Assembly (NCBI GenBank): GCA_945901085.1
Contig: CAMDJV010000012.1
Span: 32,997-96,996, forward strand
Origin: Rhodovarius crocodyli
GTDB lineage: Bacteria; Pseudomonadota; Alphaproteobacteria; Acetobacterales; Acetobacteraceae
Direction of reading: 5' to 3'
Length of the DNA stretch: 64,000 nt
Shown: positions 46,792 through 54,452 of the stretch, piece after piece
Position numbering within the stretch: position 1 is the stretch's first letter
Layout: every line of letters starts with the position of its first letter
Translations under genes and position numbers: made by a program
Notes under the pieces: model-generated
Told to the model about the DNA's origin: nothing
The model's database searches: none
The model's input: only the letters and a program-made list of their open reading frames with translations

Positions 46792-47214
46792 GCCTTGTCT
46801 CCTTGTTGGACACCGGATGGATGGGCCGCCGGCTTCTCTGGCTCTCGGTTTCCGTCACAAATTGAATAGGGTCAACATCTGATGCGACAAAACCGGCGGC
46901 ATGACCGGGAAAGCCTACCGCCTGTGTCTAAAATGCACCACTTTCGCCGCAGTGTGACATCTTTGGTCGTTATCCGGGCGCTGTAGGGCGCGAGGCCCAG
47001 CTCGAAACCCGCGCTATCACGTCGCCCGCCGGGTAAAACGATAGTGGGCAGGTTTTGGTTATGGGGCCTGTCTCAGGACTGAGCAGGCTGCTGACAACCG
47101 AGCATCGAGGGCCGATAAGATTGAGGGGCAAAGCCCTTTCCCTCTTTCTTTTCCTCCCCCACCGGCGTTTTTCCGCAGCCTGCGGGAGCCGCTTCGCCGA
47201 TACTCGATGTTGCG
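46792..47214. other. intergenic region between ompA-like genes 2 and 3
   Basis: This 423-base gap has no supported gene. It carries the upstream element at 46941-46960, an imperfect palindrome CCTGTCTCAG...CTGAGCAGG near 47070, and a hairpin GGGC-AAA-GCCC with a pyrimidine tract at 47126-47160. A GCAGGCTGC/GCAGCCTGC pair brackets the latter. Confidence 0.65.
46941..46960 (-). promoter_or_regulatory. conserved upstream element of ompA-like gene 2
   Basis: TTTCGCC-N5-GTGACAT on the plus strand, about 150-170 bases before the GTG start. It matches 15 of 20 positions of the element before paralogue 1, with both seven-base halves identical. Confidence 0.45.
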
Positions 47215-48282
47215 TCACCGCAGGATGATTTCCACGCGGCGGTTCTGCGGCTCGCGCACGCCATCGGCGGTGGGCACCAGGGGGCGGCTTTCGCCGAAGG
47301 CCTGGATGACCATTTCGGTGGGAGGCACGCCATGGCGCGTCAGCTCGGCGGCGACGGCTTCAGCGCGGCGCATGGAGAGGGCCTGATTGTAAGCGTCGGC
47401 GCCCGAACGGTCCGCATGGCCGGAGACTTCGATGCGGGTCGGGCGCGTGGCGGTGCGCGCGGTGGCCGCTTCGGCAATGATCTGGCGGGCGCGGTCGGTC
47501 AGGTCGGCGCGGTTCCAGTCGAAGAAGACCAGATAGGTGCGCGCGAGGGTCTGGGCGGCCGCTGCGGGCTCTTGGGCCGGCATGGGCGGCGCTGGGCTTG
47601 CCCCAAAGCTGTATCGCAAGCCGAGCAGGGCTGAATGATTGGCACTCTCCGGGGTGTATTTGTTGCGCGAGGGCGTGGTTCCAGTCGCCACGTAATAGCG
47701 ATACTCCAGCGTCAGCGCGAGACCTGGCACTGTTGCTCCCAGGCTGAAGGAGAGGCCACCTATGGCCTGATAGGCAAAGCTGCCATTATTGCCGGAGAGT
47801 TGGGCGCTGGTCAGCCGCAGCCTGCCATTGCTGGGGCTGCTGGCGCGGCTGAAATCGGTGACGCCATAGCCAAGGCCCACGCCGATATAGGGTGAGATGG
47901 CCGATACGCCGAGCGCGGCGAGGTTGAACTCATACAAGGCATTGGCCATCCCGCCGTAATGGCTCATGCGGCCGGAGCTGCTGCCGAAGCGCATGCCATT
48001 GGGCAGCGTGACCACAGTGGAGCCGATAGGGCCGGCGCGGTATTGGCCTTCCACTTCGAGGCGGATGCCACTCTGCCAAGCATAGCCGAGGGATGCGACG
48101 CCGACGAAGCCGGTCTCGCCGCTGACACTCATGCGGGTGCCATTGGCGGTGCTCTCGGTGATCTGTTCGCGCCAATTGGCGCCCGCAGCTGCGCCAATAT
48201 AGATGCCGCTGCGTGGCTGGGCCTGGGCGATAGCCGGCAGGCTGAGAATAAGAGCTGCCATGGGGGCGATTCTGACGTTCAC
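47215..48282 (-). CDS. OmpA-like outer membrane protein, paralogue 3
   Basis: 355 residues starting at GTG 48282 (MNVRIAPMAALILSLPAIAQAQ), with AGGAGA upstream; an open frame to 48369 would bury the signal peptide. Barrel (GIYIGAAAGANWREQITEST at the first strand, LGLRYSFGA at the last), Pro/Ala linker, then the OmpA domain with SGHADRSGADAYN and NQALSMRRAEAV. Its OmpA domain is the most diverged of the four (TARTATRPTRIEV, TRHGVPPTEM, ending VEIILR). Upstream lies an AT-rich island. Confidence 0.9.
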   Translation of the reverse strand: MNVRIAPMAALILSLPAIAQAQPRSGIYIGAAAGANWREQITESTANGTRMSVSGETGFVGVASLGYAWQSGIRLEVEGQYRAGPIGSTVVTLPNGMRFGSSSGRMSHYGGMANALYEFNLAALGVSAISPYIGVGLGYGVTDFSRASSPSNGRLRLTSAQLSGNNGSFAYQAIGGLSFSLGATVPGLALTLEYRYYVATGTTPSRNKYTPESANHSALLGLRYSFGASPAPPMPAQEPAAAAQTLARTYLVFFDWNRADLTDRARQIIAEAATARTATRPTRIEVSGHADRSGADAYNQALSMRRAEAVAAELTRHGVPPTEMVIQAFGESRPLVPTADGVREPQNRRVEIILR

Positions 48283-48390
48283 GCCGCATCTCCTGAGTGG
48301 ATGAATGGTGGTGACGCTGTCAGTGCTGGATGCAGGATGGCGGCGCCGGGGGCAGCTCTCAGCCTGCATTTTATTATTTGCAAACGCAGT

Positions 48391-48414
48391 AATGATTTAA
48401 AAAATGAAATCATT
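48391..48414. repeat. 8-bp inverted repeat in AT-rich island
   Basis: AATGATTT (48391-48398), 8-base spacer, AAATCATT (48407-48414); perfect arms. It lies about 110-130 bases before the start of paralogue 3, a possible regulator site. Confidence 0.6.
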
Positions 48415-48454
48415 TCCAATATAATATACAGATTAAACGCTTCAATATCTCACA

Positions 48455-48480
48455 TGGAATATGTTATTTAGCATATTCCA
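48455..48480. repeat. 9-bp inverted repeat in AT-rich island
   Basis: TGGAATATG (48455-48463), 8-base spacer, CATATTCCA (48472-48480); perfect arms, same spacing as the neighbouring repeat at 48391. Confidence 0.65.
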
Positions 48481-48773
48481 AAGAAGAAATGTCTTCAAAA
48501 TAATTTTGTTCGTAACCATATGATTTATTGCCGCGAAAGCAGAATTACATCATCAGGAATACCGAGTTGTCGGGTGATACATTGCAGTATTATGAGATTC
48601 TATAGTTTTTCATAAATCGCAATTCACCATTTGAACTCAAAAATACACATGCCGATGTAGGCAGTTGGATGAATTTGCTGGCAGTTTAGATGCCATTGCA
48701 TAGCCACAGCCGCTCCTCAGCCGGGCGCAAAGCCCAGCGAGGCCCCGGGCGGAGCCAATCAACACTGCGAAAG

Positions 48774-48804
48774 CCGTGGCGTGCCCTGTTGCGGCACGCC
48801 ACGG
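48774..48804 (-). terminator. hairpin after ompA-like gene 4, possible terminator
   Basis: CCGTGGCGTGCC and GGCACGCCACGG form a perfect 12-bp stem with a 7-base loop, 13 bases after the stop of paralogue 4. Only a short CTTTCG follows on the minus strand, so termination may be inefficient or the hairpin may protect the 3' end. Confidence 0.55.
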
Positions 48805-48817
48805 CACGCCATGCGGC

Positions 48818-49915
48818 CTATTTCACGATGATTTCCACGCTGCGGTTCTGCGGCTCGCGCACACCATCGGCGGTGGGCACCAGGGGGCGGCTTTCGCCGA
48901 AGGCCTGGATGACCATCTCGGTGCGCGGCACGCCCCGGCGGGTCAACTCGGCAGCGACGGCTTCGGCGCGGCGCAAGGAGAGGGCCTGATTATAGGCGTC
49001 AGAACCGGAGCGGTCGGCATGGCCGGAGACTTCGATGCGGGTGGAGCGCACAGTGGTGCGCGCGGTGGCGGCTTCGGCGATGATCTGGCGGGCGCGGTCG
49101 GTCAGATCGGCGCGGTTCCAGTCGAAGAAGACCAGGTAGGTGCGCGCAACGGTCTGGGCCATCGGCACGGGCGCCGGTGCCGGCGGCGCAGGCGGTGGGG
49201 TGACGCCGAAGCTGTAGCGTAAACCCAGCAGGGCAGAATGATTGGCATCATTCGGCGTGTAATTGGTGCGCGTGACCGTGTTGCCATTCGAGCTGGTCAG
49301 CCGCAGTTCGGAGGCCGTCGTCGCGTAGTAGCGATACTCAAGTGTCAGGGCCAAGCCTGGTACATATTGGCTGAGGCCAAAGGAGAGTCCGGCTATCGCC
49401 TGATAGGCGAAGCCGCCGTGATTGGTGGAGACATTGTTGGTTGTCAGCAGCGCGCCGCTATTTGCGCGGGCACCCACACGGCTGACATCGGATACGCCAA
49501 AGCCGATACCCGCGCCGATATAGGGCGAGATATAAGGCACGCCGAATGAGGCCAAGCTGAAATCATAAAGAATATTGCCCATGCCGCCATAGGTGCTGAT
49601 GCGGCCAGATGAACTGCTGCCCTGGGCGCCATTGGGCAGCGTGACCACGGAGGTACCCACCGCATAGGAGCGGTAATTGCCTTCCAACTCGAGGCGCATG
49701 CCGTTGCGGAAGGCGTAGCCCACTGAGCCCACGCCGATGAAGCCGGCCTCGGTGCTGACGCTCAACTGGGTGCCGTCGGCGGCGCGTTCGGAGATCTTGT
49801 CCCGCCAGGAGCTGCCGGCACCGGCACCGATATAAATTCCACTGGTGGGCTGCGCCTGGGCGAGGGCGGGCAGGGCCAGCATGGTGGCTGCCATGAGGGA
49901 TGTTCTGAATTTCAC
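48818..49915 (-). CDS. OmpA-like outer membrane protein, paralogue 4
   Basis: 365 residues: signal ALPALAQAQP, beta-barrel (SGIYIGAGAGSSWRDKI first strand region, LGLRYSFGV last), a proline-rich linker (PPPAPPAPAPVPMAQ) and an OmpA domain with SGHADRSGSDAYN and NQALSLRRAEAV. It departs from its paralogues near the C-terminus, where NRRVEI has become NRSVEI. The start is GTG at 49915 with AAGGAGA. It follows an AT-rich upstream segment (about 49980-50110) that contains GCACAA-N11-TTGTGC at 50031-50053. Confidence 0.92.
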   Translation of the reverse strand: MKFRTSLMAATMLALPALAQAQPTSGIYIGAGAGSSWRDKISERAADGTQLSVSTEAGFIGVGSVGYAFRNGMRLELEGNYRSYAVGTSVVTLPNGAQGSSSSGRISTYGGMGNILYDFSLASFGVPYISPYIGAGIGFGVSDVSRVGARANSGALLTTNNVSTNHGGFAYQAIAGLSFGLSQYVPGLALTLEYRYYATTASELRLTSSNGNTVTRTNYTPNDANHSALLGLRYSFGVTPPPAPPAPAPVPMAQTVARTYLVFFDWNRADLTDRARQIIAEAATARTTVRSTRIEVSGHADRSGSDAYNQALSLRRAEAVAAELTRRGVPRTEMVIQAFGESRPLVPTADGVREPQNRSVEIIVK

Positions 49916-50114
49916 GTCTCGTCTCCTTGCTGAACGCCAGGTGGCGCCACCAATTGCTTGGCGCCCTCTGCGTTTCGAAGATTAGAAACGTGAAAACATC
50001 GAATAAAAGCAATATACAACACGATGTAAGGCACAAAAACCCATGTCTTGTGCATAATAAATCACAATAATTTAAATACGATCAGTTATTTTTACTTGGA
50101 GCGTAAATTTTTTC

Positions 50115-52199
50115 TCAATCTGATCGAGAAATTGTCAGAACAGCATCGGCGGCATAACACCCCTCGGGCAGGGCGAAGACCGGGTTGATGTCCACCGCCT
50201 CCAAGCACGGCCCGGCGGCGGTGGCAAAGGCGCTGAGGTTGGAGAGCGTGCCGGCCAAGGCCGCCAAATCCGCCTTCGGCCGGCCGCGGGCGCCATCGAG
50301 CAGGGAAAAACCCTTGAGCGAGCGGATCATCCTCTCCGCCTCGGCAGGGCCGAAGGGGCAGCGGCGGAAGGCGACATCCTTCAGCACCTCAATAAAGATG
50401 CCACCCAGCCCAACCATGGCGATGGGGCCGAAGACCGGGTCATTGACGATGCCCATGGCCATTTCCGTGCCGCCCTTGATCTGCTTGGCTACCAGCACGC
50501 CCTCGATGCGGCCATGCGGTGTGCCGCGCGCGATCAGGGTGGCAAAATTGGCCCGCACGGCGGCGGCATCGGCCACGTCCAGGATCACGCCGCCGATCTC
50601 GGATTTATGCAGGATATCGGGCGAGAGAATCTTCATCACCACGGGGAAGCCGAAGCTTTCGGCGGCGCGGACCGCGGCTTCGGCATCGGCGCAGGCGGCC
50701 TCGGGCACGGCGGGCACGCCGGCAGCGGCCAGGATGCGCTTGGCCTCGGCCTCGCTCGGGCTTTCGGCCGGTAGGCTCACCTGCGGCAGGGGGGGCTGCG
50801 GTGAGGCCTCGGCGGCGAAGGCCTGGCCGTAGAATTCCATCGCATGCAGGGCGGTGACCGCGCGCGTCGGGTCCTCAAAGACCAGGAAGCCGTCCGATTG
50901 GTATTCCTGCACCATCTCCGGCGGCGCGATCACGCTCATGCACCACAGCCGGTCGGGGTGTTCGCGCATCACCCGCGTCATCTGGGCGCGGATATGCGGG
51001 CCCATGGATTGGCTGCCGCCGGCCTGGGTGAAGAAGCCCAGAATGGAGGTATAGCCGCCATCCACCGCGATGCTTTCGGCGAATTCGCCTATCATGGCTG
51101 GCTGGTTGAAGGTCTGCGCCGTGCAATCCACCGGGTTGCGCGGGGCGCAGAAGGAGATTTTGTCCTTCAGCCTGGCCTGGGCCGCCTCGGGCATGGCGGG
51201 CATGGCAAAGCCCAGCGCATCGGCGGCATCGGAGATCAGCACGCCAGCGCCGCCGCTCACCGTGAGCACGCCCAGCGTGTTGTGCACCGGGTAGATGCGC
51301 TTGGTGGCGGCATAGGCGATGTCCAGCGCCTCCTCGGTGGTGCGGGCGCGCAGCACGCCGAATTCGCGCAGCACCGCCTCGGTCACCGCGTCATCGCCGG
51401 CGATGGAGGCGGTGTGGGATTTCGCCGCCTCGCCACCCAGGGCGGAGCGGCCGACCTTCATCATCACGATGGGTTTGCGGTTGCGGCGCGCGAGGTCGAG
51501 GGCGGCGAGGAATTTCTCGCTTTCGCGAATGCCCTCGGCATAGGCGCAAATCACATCCACCTCTGGCGCGCCGGCCATCCAGCCCAGCACATCGCCCAGC
51601 GAGACATCGGCCTCATTGCCGGTGGTGACGCAAACCGGCGTGCCAAGGAAGCGGTTGCGCGCCACGGAATAGACATGGGTGCCATAGGCGCCCGATTGCG
51701 AGGCGATGCCGATCCGCCCGGCGAGCGGCCAGCCGGTCTCGAAGCTTGAAGAGAAGATGGGGTAGAAGCCGATGGCGGCGTTGAACAGGCCCAGGCAATT
51801 GGGGCCGAGCATGCGCATGCCATAGCGGCGCACGATCTTGACCAGTTCTTCCTGCTTGGCGGCGCCGGCCTCGTCCATCTCGGCAAAACCAGCGGTGAAC
51901 ATGATGATGCCCTTGCAGCCGCGCTGGCCCAGCGCCTCCACCGCCGCTATCGCGGCGTCACCGGCCACGGCGATGAGCCCGACATCCGGGGTTGCTGGAA
52001 GGGATGCGATATCGGCGAAGGCGGGAATGCCCTGGATCACATCGCGCTTGGGATTCACCGGGTAGATGGTGCCCTGGAAATTCTGGTTCTGCATGTAGGC
52101 GATGGGCCGCCCGCCGATGCGCGTGCGGTCATCCGAGGCGCCGATGATGGCAATGGAGCGCGGCCGGATCAGCGGATCCAGCGAGGTGAAGTCGATCAT
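50115..52199 (-). CDS. NDP-forming acyl-CoA synthetase (acetate--CoA ligase family)
   Basis: 694 residues with the alpha and beta parts fused. Order: CoA-binding Rossmann domain (PRSIAIIGASDDRTRIGGRP, YPVNPKRD), ligase domains with the GPNCLGLFN and SQSGAYGTH boxes, the phospho-His-like segment AKSHTASIAGDD, then an ATP-grasp domain from about residue 480 (SEAEAKRILAAAGVP, FPVVMKILSPDILHKSEIGGV). Such enzymes interconvert acyl-CoA, ADP and Pi with acid, CoA and ATP. It starts 11 bases after the M20 gene on the same strand, so they probably act together. The acid substrate is not known. Confidence 0.9.
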   Translation of the reverse strand: MIDFTSLDPLIRPRSIAIIGASDDRTRIGGRPIAYMQNQNFQGTIYPVNPKRDVIQGIPAFADIASLPATPDVGLIAVAGDAAIAAVEALGQRGCKGIIMFTAGFAEMDEAGAAKQEELVKIVRRYGMRMLGPNCLGLFNAAIGFYPIFSSSFETGWPLAGRIGIASQSGAYGTHVYSVARNRFLGTPVCVTTGNEADVSLGDVLGWMAGAPEVDVICAYAEGIRESEKFLAALDLARRNRKPIVMMKVGRSALGGEAAKSHTASIAGDDAVTEAVLREFGVLRARTTEEALDIAYAATKRIYPVHNTLGVLTVSGGAGVLISDAADALGFAMPAMPEAAQARLKDKISFCAPRNPVDCTAQTFNQPAMIGEFAESIAVDGGYTSILGFFTQAGGSQSMGPHIRAQMTRVMREHPDRLWCMSVIAPPEMVQEYQSDGFLVFEDPTRAVTALHAMEFYGQAFAAEASPQPPLPQVSLPAESPSEAEAKRILAAAGVPAVPEAACADAEAAVRAAESFGFPVVMKILSPDILHKSEIGGVILDVADAAAVRANFATLIARGTPHGRIEGVLVAKQIKGGTEMAMGIVNDPVFGPIAMVGLGGIFIEVLKDVAFRRCPFGPAEAERMIRSLKGFSLLDGARGRPKADLAALAGTLSNLSAFATAAGPCLEAVDINPVFALPEGCYAADAVLTISRSD

Positions 52200-52209
52200 G
52201 GGCGTTTCC

Positions 52210-53301
52210 CTATTCAGCGGCGATTATTCTGCCGAAAAGCTCGCACGCCGCTTCCAGATCGGCCAGTGCCACGCATTCATGCGGCGTATGGGCGGTGGCG
52301 ATGCTGCCCGGGCCGAGCACGACGCATGGTGCCAGGCCCTGCAATTCGCTGGCATCCGTGCCGTAGGGCGCTGTCGTTGCCGGCTGGTTGGTGTGGCGCA
52401 CGGCGAGGGCGACCAGCGGGTGATCGAGGGCCAATTCGGGCGGCGCACCCTCGCGCGCCTCGGTCAGGTTCAGCCCGGCGCGGCGGGCGGCGCCGCGCAC
52501 CGCGTCCAGGATGGGCTGCGGGTCCACGCCGCGGCTGTAGCGGAATTTGATATGCGCGGTGGCGAGCGCGACGGTGACGTTGTTGGCCGTGCCGTGATTG
52601 TCGAGCACCAGGTTGAAATCGCTGAAGGGCGGGTCGTAATTCGTGTCCTGCAGGGCGGGGTCGCTGCGCAGGCGTTCGAAAACCGTCTTCATCTCGGCCA
52701 GGAAGGGGATCATCGCCCAATTCGCATTGCTGCCCTGGCCGGTAGAGGAATGCGCCTGCACCCCCGTGGCCTCGGCCTTGAATTGGATATGCACGCGGTG
52801 GCCGCGCACCGGGATGAGGCTCGTGGGTTCGGCCACGAAGATACCGCGCAGGTTTTGCGCCCGGGCGAGTGCGCTGCGCGCGGCAATGGCCTGGGCGCCG
52901 GCCTTGGTGGTTTCCTCATCGGCGGTGAGCAGCAGGGTGGCGCCGATGTTTTTGGGCGCGCGCCGTGCGGCCAGGATGCAGGCGGCAACCGCGCCCTTCA
53001 TGTCCTGGCTGCCCAGGCCATGGATGATGCCATCCTCGAAGCGGCCGGACCAAGGGTCGCTCTCCCAGCCGGTGGCTGGCACCGTGTCCATATGGCCGGA
53101 AAGCCCAAAACCCCCGGCCGGGCCGCGATGGGCGACCAAGGCGCGTTTGGTCACCCCGGCGGCATCGGTATAGTCGAGACGCTCGATCTCGAAGCCGGCC
53201 AGTTCCGCCTCGATCCGCTCGGCGACGGGGATATTGGAGAGGTTGCTGCGGCTGTCGATGCGCACCAGGGCCTGGGTGAGTTCGAGAAGTTCGGTGTCCA
53301 T
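52210..53301 (-). CDS. M20 family metallopeptidase/deacylase (ArgE/DapE-like)
   Basis: 363 residues. Metal ligands of the M20 family are in place: SGHMDTVPA, GSQDMKGAVA, TADEETTKAG (Glu-Glu), AEPTS and the C-terminal HTPHECV His. The dimerisation domain is in the middle (HIQFKAEATGVQAHSS). It removes acyl or N-terminal groups from amino acid derivatives; the closest style is acetylornithine deacetylase, but no arginine genes are nearby. The ATG at 53301 is used; the frame upstream overlaps the divergent gene. Only 47 bases separate it from the plus-strand threonine-synthase-like gene. Confidence 0.88.
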   Translation of the reverse strand: MDTELLELTQALVRIDSRSNLSNIPVAERIEAELAGFEIERLDYTDAAGVTKRALVAHRGPAGGFGLSGHMDTVPATGWESDPWSGRFEDGIIHGLGSQDMKGAVAACILAARRAPKNIGATLLLTADEETTKAGAQAIAARSALARAQNLRGIFVAEPTSLIPVRGHRVHIQFKAEATGVQAHSSTGQGSNANWAMIPFLAEMKTVFERLRSDPALQDTNYDPPFSDFNLVLDNHGTANNVTVALATAHIKFRYSRGVDPQPILDAVRGAARRAGLNLTEAREGAPPELALDHPLVALAVRHTNQPATTAPYGTDASELQGLAPCVVLGPGSIATAHTPHECVALADLEAACELFGRIIAAE

Positions 53302-53348
53302 GCCGGGCAGGCTTGCAGCGGCTGCGGCACCGCGCAACCCTGTGGCCC

Positions 53349-54452
53349 ATGTATCTCGACCCCAAATCCGGCCAGACTTGGCCACTCGACCTGCCGCGCT
53401 GGTGCGGCGATGCCAAGCAACCCCTGCTGCTGACGCCGCTGCCGGGTATGAGCCGCGATGAGATCGACCGCGGCAAGCGCAGCATATGGCGCTATGCCAA
53501 GGCCTTTCCCTTCCTGCCGAAAGCGCCGATTTCGATGGGCGAGGGCTGCACGCCCATCGTTGAGATGGCCATGGGCGGCGGCACCGCGCTGCTGAAATGC
53601 GAATGGTTCATGCCCACCGGTTCGTTCAAGGACCGTGGGGCCTCGGTCATGCTATCGCTGCTGCGCGACCAGGGGGTGATGGATGTGCTGGAGGATTCCT
53701 CGGGCAATGGCGGTGCTGCGGTCTCGGCCTATGCGGCGGCGGGCGGGATGCAGGCCAAGATCATGGTGCCGGCCAGCACCAGCCCGGCCAAGACCGTGCA
53801 ATCCCGCGCCGCGGGGGCAACCATCGAACTCGTGCCCGGCAGCAGGCAGGATTGCGCCGATGCGGCCGAGCGCGATGCCGCCAATCGCTTTTATGCCAGC
53901 CACAATTGGCACCCCTTCTTCCTGCATGGCACCAAGACCCTGGCCTATGAGCTGTGGGAGGATGGGCTGCCGGATAATGTGATCGTCCCCTGCGGCGCGG
54001 GCTCGAATGTGCTCGGCCTGCATATCGGCTTTTCGGAATTGCTGCGGGCTGGGCAGATCACCCGTATGCCGAAGATTTTCGCCGCCCAGCCGGCGAATTG
54101 CGGGCCCATCGCCCGCGCCGCGCTGGGCCTGCCGGCGCAATTGGCGCAGCCCACCATCGCCGAGGGCACGGCCATCGCCCAACCTCTGCGGGCCGCCGAA
54201 TGCATCGCGGCGATGCGGGAGAGTGGCGGCGGCGCCGTGCTGCTGGACGAGGCCGAGATTGCCGAGGCCTCGCTGATGCTGGCCAGGCGCGGCATTTATG
54301 TGGAGCCGACCTGCGCCCAAGCGGCGGCGGCGTTTTCACGGCTTTTGGCGGCGGGCAGCATCGCGGCGCGTGAGGCCACTGTGGTGGTATTGACCGGCAC
54401 GGGCCTCAAGGCCACGCCACGCTACGCCGAATTTCTGGGGGTTTCGATTTGA
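53349..54452 (+). CDS. threonine synthase-like PLP-dependent enzyme
   Basis: 367 residues of fold type II. The PLP lysine is in PTGSFKDRGA, and the phosphate-binding glycine loop is CGAGSNVLGL. An N-terminal segment with DPKSGQTWPLDLPRWCGD resembles the degenerate zinc-ribbon of threonine synthase-like enzymes. It may be a threonine synthase, diaminopropionate lyase-like or serine/threonine lyase; no other threonine pathway gene adjoins, and the setting is catabolic. It is the first gene of the plus-strand catabolic series and overlaps the next gene (TTGA). Confidence 0.82.
   Translation: MYLDPKSGQTWPLDLPRWCGDAKQPLLLTPLPGMSRDEIDRGKRSIWRYAKAFPFLPKAPISMGEGCTPIVEMAMGGGTALLKCEWFMPTGSFKDRGASVMLSLLRDQGVMDVLEDSSGNGGAAVSAYAAAGGMQAKIMVPASTSPAKTVQSRAAGATIELVPGSRQDCADAAERDAANRFYASHNWHPFFLHGTKTLAYELWEDGLPDNVIVPCGAGSNVLGLHIGFSELLRAGQITRMPKIFAAQPANCGPIARAALGLPAQLAQPTIAEGTAIAQPLRAAECIAAMRESGGGAVLLDEAEIAEASLMLARRGIYVEPTCAQAAAAFSRLLAAGSIAAREATVVVLTGTGLKATPRYAEFLGVSI

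Larger units (their letters stand above)
48283..48817. other. 535-base non-coding region with an AT-rich island
   Basis: No gene is supported here. From about 48360 to 48690 the DNA is strikingly AT-rich compared with the rest of the window. It holds two perfect inverted repeats (48391-48414 and 48455-48480). The last ~120 bases return to high GC and contain a strong hairpin after paralogue 4. It presumably holds the promoter of paralogue 3. Confidence 0.75.

Noticed and set aside
46792..47214. Insertion-sequence remnant between ompA-like genes
   Set aside because: Palindromic pieces exist, but there is no transposase fragment or clear terminal repeat with target duplication.
44261..49915. 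Recombination-based phase variation by an encoded invertase
   Set aside because: All four genes have the same orientation and complete signals; no recombinase gene or inverted flanking site is seen.
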